IMG/VR virus record: IMGVR_UViG_3300037485_000343
Coordinates: 1-39,479 of that record
Origin: a virus
Length of the DNA: 39,479 nucleotides
Strand: one strand, 5' to 3'
Shown: positions 21,960-30,149 of the stretch, piece by piece
How positions within the stretch are numbered: the stretch's first letter is position 1
Layout of the letters: the number at the start of each line of letters is the position of its first letter
Position numbers and translations under genes: made by a program
Notes under the pieces: generated by a model
Seen by the model: only the letters and a program-made list of their open reading frames with translations
Databases searched by the model: none
Told to the model about the DNA's origin: nothing

Positions 21960-22209
21960 AGAATGGTTAGTATTTGCAAATGAAGTAAGTTCTCATATAG
22001 AGTCTTACACTATACCACAATATGGTGACAAAGGAGAAGATATTGCATCAGACTATTACCTAGAAGATTGTATTCGTAACATGAAAAGATATCTAGCTAG
22101 AGCTGGCAAGAATAGTAGACCCGGCCAAGAACAGTTAGACTTAATTAAAATAGCACATTATGCGCAAATGGCGCATACAATAATCGGAGAACAAAATGCC
22201 ACAAAATAA
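21922..22209 (+). CDS. Hypothetical protein in the nucleotide block (DUF3310-like pattern)
   Basis: A 95-residue protein; start chosen at 21922 because AGGTG is six bases upstream, although 21913 is possible. The segment YYLEDCIRNMKRYLARAGKN followed by LDLIKIAHYAQMA resembles the helical core of DUF3310-like or MazG-like small phage proteins, but the acidic metal site of MazG is not complete. It overlaps both neighbours. A role in nucleotide metabolism is suggested by its place only. Confidence 0.6.
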   Translation: MSIKDVKISVRNEEWLVFANEVSSHIESYTIPQYGDKGEDIASDYYLEDCIRNMKRYLARAGKNSRPGQEQLDLIKIAHYAQMAHTIIGEQNATK

Positions 22210-23092
22210 TAATACAGAACATGAAGCAATGCACACAACACTTAAATTTGGTGAGCCAGGCCATCTTGAATTTGTAGAACAACTTAATAATATTGATGTT
22301 AAGATTGTTGGTGCACCATCTATAGCAGAATTTAGAAAAACTATATCTGTGTTTATGATGAACACTTGGAATGACAATTTGCGCTATGAGTTTAATGATG
22401 ACGCTATTGACCAATGTATTAAAGATTTATTTGCTGGTAAAATATTACCAACTGGTATGGAGACTATTGGTATTACATGGACTGTTGCTGGTCTTAACAT
22501 GATTGATACAACACATCTTATTAGGCATAGATTGTTTTCTTTTTCTGCACAAACACATGCTGATAGAGACATGCGCGACGATCTTTGTGTGGTAACTCCC
22601 GGTATAATGGCTAATGAAGAGTTTTATGATAGATATAAGTCTATAGTAAGAAGTGCGCATAGTCTATATGTAGACATGATGGACTCTGGTGAAGTTAATT
22701 GCTTAGATGCTAGAACTATTATGCCACGATGCATGGATCATTTTTATATTACCAGATGTTGCATAAAAGACTTAATTGGTTATTGCCAAATGCGAGCCGA
22801 TGAACAAATACAAACAACTGTCGACAATGTAGTAGCTATGAAACTATGGTTAGAAGTATTAAACCTATACCCATTCTTAAAAGGATTGGTAGATTTTAAT
22901 AAACCAGACTCATATTATGTATCACAATGCAAAGCAGGTAAAACTAATATATTTCCACCTAACCAAAAGAATGATTTATTTGATTGGCACCCTGACCAAT
23001 TTGTGCACCCTAAAGGTCGCGACGAGTTTCCCGGTAGTGATGTATATCTAAATTTACGTAAAGAACTACTATCTCAAATAGACGCAATATAG
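22196..23092 (+). CDS. thyX: Flavin-dependent thymidylate synthase ThyX
   Basis: A 298-residue enzyme that makes dTMP from dUMP with flavin and folate. The signature RHR-x7-S is present as RHRLFSFSAQT (110-120), with Thr in place of the final Ser. The C-terminal motif DARTIMPRCMDHFYITRCC and LIGYCQMRADEQIQ (about 181-220) is also typical. The N-terminus carries about 20 extra residues, and the end has an extra C-terminal part (about 255-298). It overlaps the previous gene by 14 nt, with a GGAGA ribosome-binding site. Confidence 0.9.
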   Translation: MPQNNNTEHEAMHTTLKFGEPGHLEFVEQLNNIDVKIVGAPSIAEFRKTISVFMMNTWNDNLRYEFNDDAIDQCIKDLFAGKILPTGMETIGITWTVAGLNMIDTTHLIRHRLFSFSAQTHADRDMRDDLCVVTPGIMANEEFYDRYKSIVRSAHSLYVDMMDSGEVNCLDARTIMPRCMDHFYITRCCIKDLIGYCQMRADEQIQTTVDNVVAMKLWLEVLNLYPFLKGLVDFNKPDSYYVSQCKAGKTNIFPPNQKNDLFDWHPDQFVHPKGRDEFPGSDVYLNLRKELLSQIDAI

Positions 23093-23129
23093 CGCTAACG
23101 GCCAAGGATGGCTATTTTAATGGTGATTT

Positions 23130-23525
23130 ATGAATAATATACTAAGAAAACAACAAGAATTACAAAAATTAATAGCAAATAGCCAAAATACACCAGAAAT
23201 TAATATATCTGACTATCCATTTGTACCAAGTGGCGTGCTATGTGACCATATAAAAAGTCATGCATTTAGCATGCAAGAAGAAGTAGTAGAACTATTAATA
23301 GCCATTGGTGGAGACAAAGCTATACTTAAACCATGGTCAAAAAAGTATAATGCACTATGCAGTAAAGATTTTATATCTACACCAGATGTGCGTTCAGAGG
23401 CAATAGATATGCTATGTTTTTGTCTTAACATATGTTTAGCAGTTGGTATAACTCCTGACAACATAGATTTAGAGTACAATAAAGTACATGATAAAAATGT
23501 TGCAAGACAGAGCATAGGCTATTGA
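23130..23525 (+). CDS. All-alpha dUTPase / MazG-like NTP pyrophosphohydrolase
   Basis: A 131-residue all-helical enzyme. E50, E51 and E54 (MQEEVVELL) and E90 with D93 (SEAIDMLCFCLN) form the ExxE...ExxD metal site of dimeric dUTPases and MazG-like enzymes. LKPWSKKY and the final Y-x-x-V-x-x-KN-x-ARQ (NKVHDKNVARQ) resemble phage all-alpha dUTPases, which hydrolyse dUTP to dUMP for ThyX. It lies between thyX and the dCMP deaminase, which agrees with dUTPase. MazG-type activity on other NTPs cannot be excluded. Confidence 0.8.
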   Translation: MNNILRKQQELQKLIANSQNTPEINISDYPFVPSGVLCDHIKSHAFSMQEEVVELLIAIGGDKAILKPWSKKYNALCSKDFISTPDVRSEAIDMLCFCLNICLAVGITPDNIDLEYNKVHDKNVARQSIGY

Positions 23526-23526
23526 C

Positions 23527-23967
23527 ATGAGACCGTCAAAAATTAAAACATTTTTAGAAATGGCAAAAGTACTATCAAAACTATCCACGTGCAATAGACG
23601 TCAAGTAGGCGCCATAATGGTAGATAAAGATTGGCGAATAGTCGGTTCTGGCTATAATGGTAATGCAAAAGAACTAGTACATTGCATAGATGAACCATGT
23701 AAAGGTGCACTAAGTCTATCTGGTACAAGACTAGATTTATGTGAAGCTATACATGCAGAACAAAATGCACTAATGCAATGTTCAAATATAGATAGTATAG
23801 AAGCAATATTTGTAACAACCTCGCCATGTATGCACTGTTTAAAAATGCTAATGAATACCAATTGTAAACATATATATTTTAGTGAAGAATACGTAGATGC
23901 GTATAGAACAGAAGATTTATGGATAACAAATGGTGATAGGTATTGGACACAAATTAGTTGTACATAA
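23527..23967 (+). CDS. dCMP (deoxycytidylate) deaminase
   Basis: A 146-residue zinc enzyme that turns dCMP into dUMP. HAEQNAL (H76, E78) and PCMHC (C101, C104) are the zinc and proton-transfer residues; STCNRRQVGAIMV and GSGYNG are the usual substrate-binding parts. Length agrees with the family. It starts two bases after the dUTPase stop. It is the third source of dUMP for ThyX in this block. A promoter for the next unit directly follows. Confidence 0.95.
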   Translation: MRPSKIKTFLEMAKVLSKLSTCNRRQVGAIMVDKDWRIVGSGYNGNAKELVHCIDEPCKGALSLSGTRLDLCEAIHAEQNALMQCSNIDSIEAIFVTTSPCMHCLKMLMNTNCKHIYFSEEYVDAYRTEDLWITNGDRYWTQISCT

Positions 23968-23974
23968 ATAATAG

Positions 23975-24002
23975 TTTACATAAAGTTAAATTTTGATATA
24001 AT
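23975..24002 (+). promoter_or_regulatory. Sigma70 promoter for the 24030 gene
   Basis: TTTACA (23975-23980), 16-bp spacer, TATAAT (23997-24002) with TGA before the -10 box. The bases around the -35 (TTTACATAAAGT) match the 10733 promoter (TTGACATAAAGT). Confidence 0.85.
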
Positions 24003-24029
24003 ATTTTTCATTCAATAAATAGGTGACTT

Positions 24030-24290
24030 ATGAATACATTAGAAATTGTAGTAGCAGGAATTGATATGGAAGTTGATTTTGATTATTCAGCAGCAGTACC
24101 AGGTGTATATAGGGGACCATGTGATCGTAGTTATCCAGATGAACTAGAAGAAATTGATATAATTGCAGTAAGATGCCCAACAACTGTAGGCACACATGGT
24201 ATTGAATGGGTAGATTTACTTGAAGTGTTGACCGATAAGACGATAGAAAACATAGAAGACCAAATTAGTAATGCATACAACGATATGTAG
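24030..24290 (+). CDS. Small conserved-type phage protein
   Basis: An 86-residue acidic protein. DFDYSAAVPGVYRGPCDRSY followed by PDELEEIDI is a pattern I know from small phage proteins of unknown function. It has its own promoter and is followed by a very strong terminator, so it is a separate transcription unit and may be expressed at high level or at a special time. The ribosome-binding site is AGGTGA. No catalytic motif is seen. Confidence 0.7.
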   Translation: MNTLEIVVAGIDMEVDFDYSAAVPGVYRGPCDRSYPDELEEIDIIAVRCPTTVGTHGIEWVDLLEVLTDKTIENIEDQISNAYNDM

Positions 24291-24296
24291 CACGTA

Positions 24297-24355
24297 GCCA
24301 AGTCGTGACTTCGAAACTTGGCACACTCAAAGGTGACTTCGGTCACCTTCTTTTT
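24297..24355 (+). terminator. Tandem hairpins with a UUCG-loop terminator
   Basis: AAGGTGAC-TTCG-GTCACCTT (24330-24349) followed by CTTTTT is a textbook terminator. A first hairpin GCCAAGT/ACTTGGC (24297-24303 and 24316-24322) stands just upstream. Confidence 0.95.
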
Positions 24356-24369
24356 GTGGAATAACTATA

Positions 24370-24561
24370 ATGGCTAAACTTGACAGAAGAGAGTATTTTA
24401 TTAATTACAATAAAAAAAGAGAAAAGAAAATTCACACACGTCATTTGCCGGGCAATCGTGAAAGTGATGATGTTTGGAACATACAAAAAAAAGGACAGTG
24501 CTTTTCATACGATAGATTAATGATAGCATTTTTAACACAAAATTTTAAAATACTACTATGA
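24370..24561 (+). CDS. Small basic hypothetical protein
   Basis: A 63-residue Lys/Arg-rich protein (MAKLDRREYFINYNKKREKK and on to AFLTQNFKILL). It lies between the terminator and the ligase gene and overlaps the ligase start by ATGA, which supports it. There is no clear ribosome-binding site (only GTGGAAT ahead of the ATG) and no promoter is obvious after the terminator, so expression may depend on read-through. The charge suggests nucleic-acid binding. Confidence 0.55.
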   Translation: MAKLDRREYFINYNKKREKKIHTRHLPGNRESDDVWNIQKKGQCFSYDRLMIAFLTQNFKILL

Positions 24562-25610
24562 ATAAACATACACTATATAAAATAACAGCTAATGGCCAAA
24601 TATACACTTGGTGCATATCAAGTAAAAATGATGTAATATCTATGAACTTTGGTGTACTAGGTGGCGCCATACAAACGGCAAAAGAGCAAGTAGAAGTTAA
24701 CCAATCTGGTAGAACACTATCAGAACAAGTTAACTCTCGCATAATGTCAAGAATAAGTAAACAAATAGATAGAGGCTACAGACTATCTATAGAAGAAGCA
24801 AAACTAAATATAGGCATGAATGCTATGGACTTGCTTAAGCCAATGCTGGCACAACGGTTTGATAAAATAAGCGGTATAGACTATTCTAATTGCTTTGTTC
24901 AAAAGAAATATAATGGTCATCGTTGCATGATTACCAACACTGGTAATGACATAGTTGCCTATTCGCGTAATGGTAAACCAGTAGAAACTATTGGTCATAT
25001 ACTAAAAGATATAAAGTTAAAACCCGGCCAAACGTTAGATGGTGAATTGTACATACATAATACACCACTGCAAGACCTTGGTAGTCTAATAAGACGTAAA
25101 CAACCAAATAGTGTAATGCTACAATATGTCGCCTATGACTATATTGCAGATGTTAACTATCAAACAAGATTAGACATTTTGCAATACTCTAACTGGGGTG
25201 AGCATATAAGTATAGCACCGACAAAACCATGGACTTCTAGCATAGTACTTAAAGATGAATTAGACGAGTCTATACATGATGGCTATGAAGGTTTAATACT
25301 TAGACATGGCAATAAAGGTTATGAGGCAGGTAAACGTAGTAATTCTTTAGTTAAAGTTAAGAAAAGTATGGACCAAGAGTTTTTAGTTATTAATATATCA
25401 GCATCAAAAGATGGTTGGGCAATACTAGAATGTAGTGTTGGCACAAGTTCATTTAGAGTTAGTGCACCAGGCACTATAGAAAATAAATACCATATATTTC
25501 ACAACAAAGAAAAATATATTGGTAGATGGATTACGGTTGAGTTCTTTGAATGGACCAATGATGGTAAACCATTTCACCCATCAGCAATAGATTGGAGAAC
25601 TGATTTATGA
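24558..25610 (+). CDS. ATP-dependent DNA ligase with an N-terminal WGR-like domain
   Basis: A 350-residue ligase. Residues 5-75 look like a WGR domain (LYKITANGQIYTWCISSKND, a GVLGG turn and a final IDRGY). The ligase core follows: motif I KYNG with K117 as adenylation Lys, LDGELYIH (160-167, motif III), EGLILR (244-249, motif IV) and SLVKVKK (263-269, motif V), then an OB-fold-like end with EFFEWTNDGKPFHP. In motif I the usual Asp (KxDG) is Asn (N119). WGR domains bind nucleic acid in PARPs, so here it may guide the ligase to DNA ends. Confidence 0.88.
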   Translation: MNKHTLYKITANGQIYTWCISSKNDVISMNFGVLGGAIQTAKEQVEVNQSGRTLSEQVNSRIMSRISKQIDRGYRLSIEEAKLNIGMNAMDLLKPMLAQRFDKISGIDYSNCFVQKKYNGHRCMITNTGNDIVAYSRNGKPVETIGHILKDIKLKPGQTLDGELYIHNTPLQDLGSLIRRKQPNSVMLQYVAYDYIADVNYQTRLDILQYSNWGEHISIAPTKPWTSSIVLKDELDESIHDGYEGLILRHGNKGYEAGKRSNSLVKVKKSMDQEFLVINISASKDGWAILECSVGTSSFRVSAPGTIENKYHIFHNKEKYIGRWITVEFFEWTNDGKPFHPSAIDWRTDL

Positions 25611-25822
25611 AACCAATACTATCACTAGTAGAAAAGAAACATTTGCTACCATGCCCATTCTGTGGTAGTACAGATATTAAAATACCTACAGAATTTGACG
25701 CATACATATCATGTACCAATTGCTTATCATTTGGACCAAGTCCAATTGTTGCAAATTTAGAACATGATAAAAACTATATGACGAACATTATATCTTTGTG
25801 GAATACTAGACATGGAAAATAA
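25607..25822 (+). CDS. Lar-like zinc-ribbon protein (restriction alleviation family)
   Basis: A 71-residue protein with CPFCG (C16, C19) and CTNC (C36, C39) forming a zinc ribbon, followed by GPSPIVANLE and a final ISLWNTRHGK. The CPFCG...C-x2-C...GP...A...WN-R layout is that of Lar-type phage/prophage proteins; Rac prophage Lar modulates EcoK restriction and modification. Whether this one acts against restriction is not shown. It is coupled to the ligase gene by ATGA and overlaps the next gene by 11 nt. Confidence 0.72.
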   Translation: MKPILSLVEKKHLLPCPFCGSTDIKIPTEFDAYISCTNCLSFGPSPIVANLEHDKNYMTNIISLWNTRHGK

Positions 25823-26015
25823 AGAATTTGTTACTGCTAGAAAACTAGGTTTATACCTAAGTTGCGATGAGTCTTATGTTAGAAGATTTTTAAGATTGCC
25901 AAATGCTCCTAAACCAAAAGTACTTGGTGTAAGAGCATTGAAAGGCAGATCGCCACATTTATACGACGAAGATGAATGCCTATCGTTTTTAAAATTGGTA
26001 ATGAAAAAACAATAA
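25812..26015 (+). CDS. Small helix-turn-helix DNA-binding protein (excisionase/MerR-like)
   Basis: A 67-residue protein with TARKLGLYLSCDESYVRRFLR (positions about 8-28, broken here by a basic second helix), then a wing with Pro (APKPKVLG), PHLYDEDECLSFL and a basic end. This is the winged helix-turn-helix layout of excisionases and MerR N-termini. No integrase exists here, so it is more likely a transcription regulator. It is the last plus-strand gene and the best candidate seen for binding one of the operator-like repeats. Confidence 0.68.
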   Translation: MENKEFVTARKLGLYLSCDESYVRRFLRLPNAPKPKVLGVRALKGRSPHLYDEDECLSFLKLVMKKQ

Positions 26016-26032
26016 AAATATTCTATTTAAGG

Positions 26033-26120
26033 GATGATAATTTTTATCTGATATAATCTATCAAATAAAAAATTATCATCTAACAGGGTCAATCCTCGTA
26101 ATGATTTGGATCATATTTTA
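26033..26120. repeat. Palindromic intergenic element, copy 3, at the convergent junction
   Basis: A long hairpin: 26033-26047 (GATGATAATTTTTAT) pairs with 26065-26080 with one extra A, and TGATA/TATCA pair inside. Next follow the shared core AACAGGGTCAATCCTCGTA (26082-26100) and ATGATTTGGATCAT (26101-26114), itself a 5-bp hairpin, matching copy 2. On the plus strand TGATATAAT (26049-26057) is also an extended -10 sequence. It lies between the last early and the last late gene and may act as a two-way terminator. Confidence 0.82.
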
Positions 26121-26129
26121 ATGATATTA

Positions 26130-28424
26130 TTAATCATTTATTGATTTATATTTTTCATTAATCCATTTTTCAGCCTCAGTCATTTTCTTTTTAATGGCTC
26201 TACCTTGGCCTTCAACATAGTTTATAGCTTTAGGATATGGTTGAGTGGCTTGTTCAGCAGCTCTAGTATACAAAGATAGTCTACCAAGGTCTTTTCCAGA
26301 CATATTTAATAGTCCAGTTTTAACAGGCCAACCAGTTTTATATGCAGCTAAAGCAACCCTTGGCCCTATTGGTATATATCCGGCCATTGGCGTCATAAGC
26401 AATTTTTCTACTAAACCAGGATTGCCGGCATTGGCTATATTACGTACACCCATACCAGTTAAATCAGAACCTTCTTGCATTCTGTCCATGTAGGCTAGTT
26501 TAGCTACCTTTTGTAAATCTTTTACTCTACCACCTTGGTCTGTTAATAGTCGTTTAGTATCTGAACCCATTAAATGGTTCATTATTTTTTCTGGAGCAAA
26601 TTGACCAGTTGGCGTCATACCATGTTCCAATATTAAATTGGTCATAGCATTACGTTCATTAAGGTCTTTCCACTGTGCAACAGTAGATGTACCACCTTTG
26701 GTCTGTACACCACGTTCTACAGCATCATCTACATGTTGAAGTAAAGGTTTAAGAGCCTCTGCTTTGCGTGTATCACTACTAGAGTACGCATCATTTATAT
26801 CACTACGTAAATTACGCCTAATCTCTTTGTAATTGTCACCTTCAAGTATTGACGATTTAAGTCTACCGGTCAATGGGTCTCTACTTGGTGCCATTGCCAT
26901 AATTTTATCTGCATAGCCTTTTACTAGTTTACCAATACTAGGGTCTATTGTTTTATCTACAATAGTTTTATTGGCTATATCTCTTATATCATTTATATCT
27001 TGCGGTCTAAAATGTGCTATAGTGCCAGCTTCTAACGCATCATATTGATTGCCAATATCCGCAAGATGGCTTTGTAATACTTTTGGCGTTAATGATAAAT
27101 TACCAGAATTAACTACATCAGGACTCATACCCATGGTATTAGCGGCTATACGATTATTAACTATAGCATTGGCGTTATCATATAGAGCTAATGAGTCACC
27201 AAGTTGTGAGTCAGACCTCATCGCATGCTCAAACTTTTGTAATCGCTTAGAGCCAGACTCCATACCTGGTAAGTATCTTAGTCCTTGTTCTTCGCCCCAT
27301 TTTAATAAATCTTTTTCAGTAGTATTACCAGCTCTAAAGTCTGGCATTCTAGTAACATAAGGTTTAAGCGCGGCGCCTGCCGAAGAACCTACACCAGAAC
27401 TTAATGCACCTTCCCACCAAGATTGGTCTGGATGTAATGCACTTTCTATAGCACCAAGTGTAGCACCACCAAGTATTTCTCCACCCAACCCTTGTGTATA
27501 TGGGTCAGATATTTTTGGCCTTAATTTTACATAGGCCGAACGTCTAGTCCATGGGTCAGTTATTTCAGTTTTAAATCTACCACCAATTTTGCTAGCAAAA
27601 GGATTATCATTAGACGCTATTTTTTCTACTAATTTGGTAAACGCGCCTTTACCTTCATTAACGGCAGCCATTGGTGCTTCAGACAATGTAGATAATACTT
27701 CTTCACCAATTTTGCCGGCGGTCTTACCAACTGTAGAACCAGATACTATGTAAGGTAGCATAGCGCCTAAATGACCTGACACACCCTGGTTTTGTAAGAA
27801 CTCACCCATTATGGCATCTTTACTTGCCTGATCTTCATCTACTGCAGTCATCTTTTTAATCATGTTTGCAGATGCTTCAGGTCCAACCAAAGATGGATGT
27901 TGTGTATTCCATCTGTCTGCCGCCATACCTGCCAAGCCATAACCTAAAGTATTTATACCAGATAATAGTTTATCAGCCTCTCTACCAGCAGAAATCATAG
28001 CTTTATCAATAGGCCCCATTTGCATAACGTCGTTATATCTAGCTAATGCATCAGGTCCTTTAGAACGAGCTAATAACTCATTTTGGGCATCTGTACCAAA
28101 TGTACCACTAGATGTAGTATGCTCACCCCCTTGGTGAAGATTGGGTTGCCCTAATGCTGCAGTATTTCTTATTGCAGCTCTTTTGCTATTATAAATATCT
28201 TCAACAGTTGGTTTAGGTTTATATGCCTCTGGTTGTACAAATTGAGTACCATCCCAAATTGCACCTCCCAATTGGTCACCAGACTTGAATTGTGATGGTT
28301 CAACTTCTGTGCCATTATAGTTAGTACCATTTAACTGGTTTATTAGTGCTTGGTCAGTTACTTCAGTAGTACCACTTGGTGCATTAAGTTGATCTAGTAG
28401 TGCCTTATCTTTAACTTCACTCAT
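26130..28424 (-). CDS. Large internal virion / DNA ejection protein
   Basis: A 764-residue protein; I start it at 28424 (MSEVKDKALLDQLN), which overlaps the upstream stop by 8 nt, rather than 23 codons earlier. The N-terminal part has two short repeats (KALLDQLN and QALINQLN), found in many ejection proteins. Gly/Ala-rich amphipathic stretches (about 215-370) could enter membranes; the C-terminal half is helical with charged coils. It is the last gene of the late operon and follows three other ejection-type proteins, as in P22- and T7-like phages. No lytic transglycosylase motif was found. Confidence 0.78.
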   Translation of the reverse strand: MSEVKDKALLDQLNAPSGTTEVTDQALINQLNGTNYNGTEVEPSQFKSGDQLGGAIWDGTQFVQPEAYKPKPTVEDIYNSKRAAIRNTAALGQPNLHQGGEHTTSSGTFGTDAQNELLARSKGPDALARYNDVMQMGPIDKAMISAGREADKLLSGINTLGYGLAGMAADRWNTQHPSLVGPEASANMIKKMTAVDEDQASKDAIMGEFLQNQGVSGHLGAMLPYIVSGSTVGKTAGKIGEEVLSTLSEAPMAAVNEGKGAFTKLVEKIASNDNPFASKIGGRFKTEITDPWTRRSAYVKLRPKISDPYTQGLGGEILGGATLGAIESALHPDQSWWEGALSSGVGSSAGAALKPYVTRMPDFRAGNTTEKDLLKWGEEQGLRYLPGMESGSKRLQKFEHAMRSDSQLGDSLALYDNANAIVNNRIAANTMGMSPDVVNSGNLSLTPKVLQSHLADIGNQYDALEAGTIAHFRPQDINDIRDIANKTIVDKTIDPSIGKLVKGYADKIMAMAPSRDPLTGRLKSSILEGDNYKEIRRNLRSDINDAYSSSDTRKAEALKPLLQHVDDAVERGVQTKGGTSTVAQWKDLNERNAMTNLILEHGMTPTGQFAPEKIMNHLMGSDTKRLLTDQGGRVKDLQKVAKLAYMDRMQEGSDLTGMGVRNIANAGNPGLVEKLLMTPMAGYIPIGPRVALAAYKTGWPVKTGLLNMSGKDLGRLSLYTRAAEQATQPYPKAINYVEGQGRAIKKKMTEAEKWINEKYKSIND

Positions 28425-29613
28425 GCCATTTACCTTCTGCATCTTGATAATAAGTTTTATTACCAAGTACTTTAGATTTAATAAAATTACCACTAGGCGG
28501 ACTAGAAGGTGTTTGCAAATCTGGTCTACCAGAACTTGAGCCTAATGCATCAAGTTCTGACGCTAGTGCAGATTTTTTAGCAGTCCAAGTCTCTGGTTTT
28601 TCTCCCCATTGTGGTATATATGCATCAGCCTTATCTTCTGCTTCTTGTGCAGTATAACCACCACCAGTTAGTGCATGTATTATATTAATCTTTGCTGCTT
28701 GTTGAGCTTGACTAAATAATTGCTGGTTTGCTGACTGCATACTTTTACCAAATGTCTTTAGTACAGGTATATTAGTACCAGCAATAATATCACCAGCGTA
28801 ATCAGTTAAATTAGTCTCTGAACTTGTAGGGTCCATATCTCTAGTACTCATTAGCTTATCTAAGCTTTCTACAGCTTTATTTAGGCCAGTGTAGTGAGTA
28901 AATGCTTTGTTCTGTGCCTCAGTAGTAGTTGTAGGATGTGCCACAACTTCACCAGTTTTCTTATTGGTAGTAGCTGACACGTTTAATGGTATACCCCAAG
29001 CACGTTTTTCTTCAGATGTTGCTGGTTGCATTTGCATACCATCACCAGTAAAGATATTGGTGCCACTATTTTCTTTATATGGTTCACCAACTGGTATGGC
29101 TGTATTATTTGGCCCAAGAACAAAATTGACCTTATAACCAGGTTTGCCAGGTGCGCCCATTGAGTGCACAGAAGATGGTGTAGTTGGTCTATTAAAATTA
29201 TCCAACATTTGCAGACCATGAGTTGCCATAGTTTCATCTGGCAATGCACTAACTCTAGCTGCAAACTCTCTAGGGTCCATAGCGCCACCAAGAAGTCCTG
29301 TGCCACCAGTAGGCAGTTGTGCGTCACGATACGGTGTTGGTATACCATTACCAGGTTGGCCTCTATCACCAACTAATGCCTTCATCTGTTCTACAGCATC
29401 TAAGTGTTCTTTTTGCTTTTCTTTTGCCAATCTTTCTTGGGGCGTAACTCTATATAATTCAGCATAATTAGGCTGCTGCGGTATAGACGCTGCTTGATTT
29501 TGTCCTTGAGATAAAAACGCCAGCATCTGACCAAGACCGTTATTGGCGTCTGGTGCTGCTACACGCGGTTTTACTATATCACCACTTAATAAATCTTGTA
29601 TTGTGAGGCCCAT
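28417..29613 (-). CDS. Internal virion / ejection-associated protein
   Basis: A 398-residue protein. The N-terminal half is Pro/Gly/Gln-rich and probably disordered. The C-terminal part has NIIHALTGGGYTAQEAEDKA followed by YIPQWGE and a W-x-x-KKSALASEL helix, a pattern seen in phage proteins beside ejection genes. It starts next to the stop of the preceding gene and overlaps the following one. A role in the virion interior or in DNA injection is inferred from place and composition. Confidence 0.65.
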   Translation of the reverse strand: MGLTIQDLLSGDIVKPRVAAPDANNGLGQMLAFLSQGQNQAASIPQQPNYAELYRVTPQERLAKEKQKEHLDAVEQMKALVGDRGQPGNGIPTPYRDAQLPTGGTGLLGGAMDPREFAARVSALPDETMATHGLQMLDNFNRPTTPSSVHSMGAPGKPGYKVNFVLGPNNTAIPVGEPYKENSGTNIFTGDGMQMQPATSEEKRAWGIPLNVSATTNKKTGEVVAHPTTTTEAQNKAFTHYTGLNKAVESLDKLMSTRDMDPTSSETNLTDYAGDIIAGTNIPVLKTFGKSMQSANQQLFSQAQQAAKINIIHALTGGGYTAQEAEDKADAYIPQWGEKPETWTAKKSALASELDALGSSSGRPDLQTPSSPPSGNFIKSKVLGNKTYYQDAEGKWHE

Positions 29614-30149
29614 TAGCCACCTCCAGATAGCATTTTAAGTAAGGTATCCCATGTTGCATTTGGATGAACTGCACCAGGCATTTGAGGCATAGTGGCAGGA
29701 GTCATCATCTGTCTTTGTGGTTGCTGTTGTTGGTTTGTGGCACCTTGCATAGACTGCTGCATCATTTGGTCATACATTGGGTTGTCAGGTTTGCCAGCTG
29801 CTAGCCCAGCAGATACGTCTTGCTGTTGTGCATACTTTTGCCATTTACCTTTGCCACCATTTGGTGCAGAAGCAGTAGCTGGAGTGGCTGACGCACCAAT
29901 ATTAGATGACATCATTGGGTTAGTTGCGTTTTGAGAACCAGACAAAACTTGATTTAAACCACTTTGTGGTAATGAAGCACCTGCTACAGGACCAGACATT
30001 GCAGAACCAATGCCACCCATAGCACTCGCGCCACCTTTCAACAAACTCATTAATCCACCACCTGCACCAGCAGCACCAGCAGCACCAGCACCAGCACCAC
30101 CAGCTAATAGCCCAGACAACATTGGAAGTAAACCTAATATAGGAAGCAT
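29613..30149 (-). CDS. Gly/Ala-rich hydrophobic virion protein
   Basis: A 178-residue protein. Residues 1-60 are hydrophobic and Gly/Ala-rich (MLPILGLLPMLSGLLAGG, then long GA runs), able to insert into a membrane. The rest is Q-, M- and P-rich and low in complexity. It begins with a TAATG overlap on the upstream gene. This composition matches small ejection proteins that help form a channel in the host envelope, but no homologous motif can be named. Confidence 0.62.
   Translation of the reverse strand: MLPILGLLPMLSGLLAGGAGAGAAGAAGAGGGLMSLLKGGASAMGGIGSAMSGPVAGASLPQSGLNQVLSGSQNATNPMMSSNIGASATPATASAPNGGKGKWQKYAQQQDVSAGLAAGKPDNPMYDQMMQQSMQGATNQQQQPQRQMMTPATMPQMPGAVHPNATWDTLLKMLSGGG

Noticed and set aside
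28983-29372. Minus-strand 129-codon ORF inside the 398-aa ejection protein gene, in another frame
   Set aside because: Same-strand overlapping frame with His/Trp/Leu-rich low-quality composition; the main frame is supported by overlaps at both ends.
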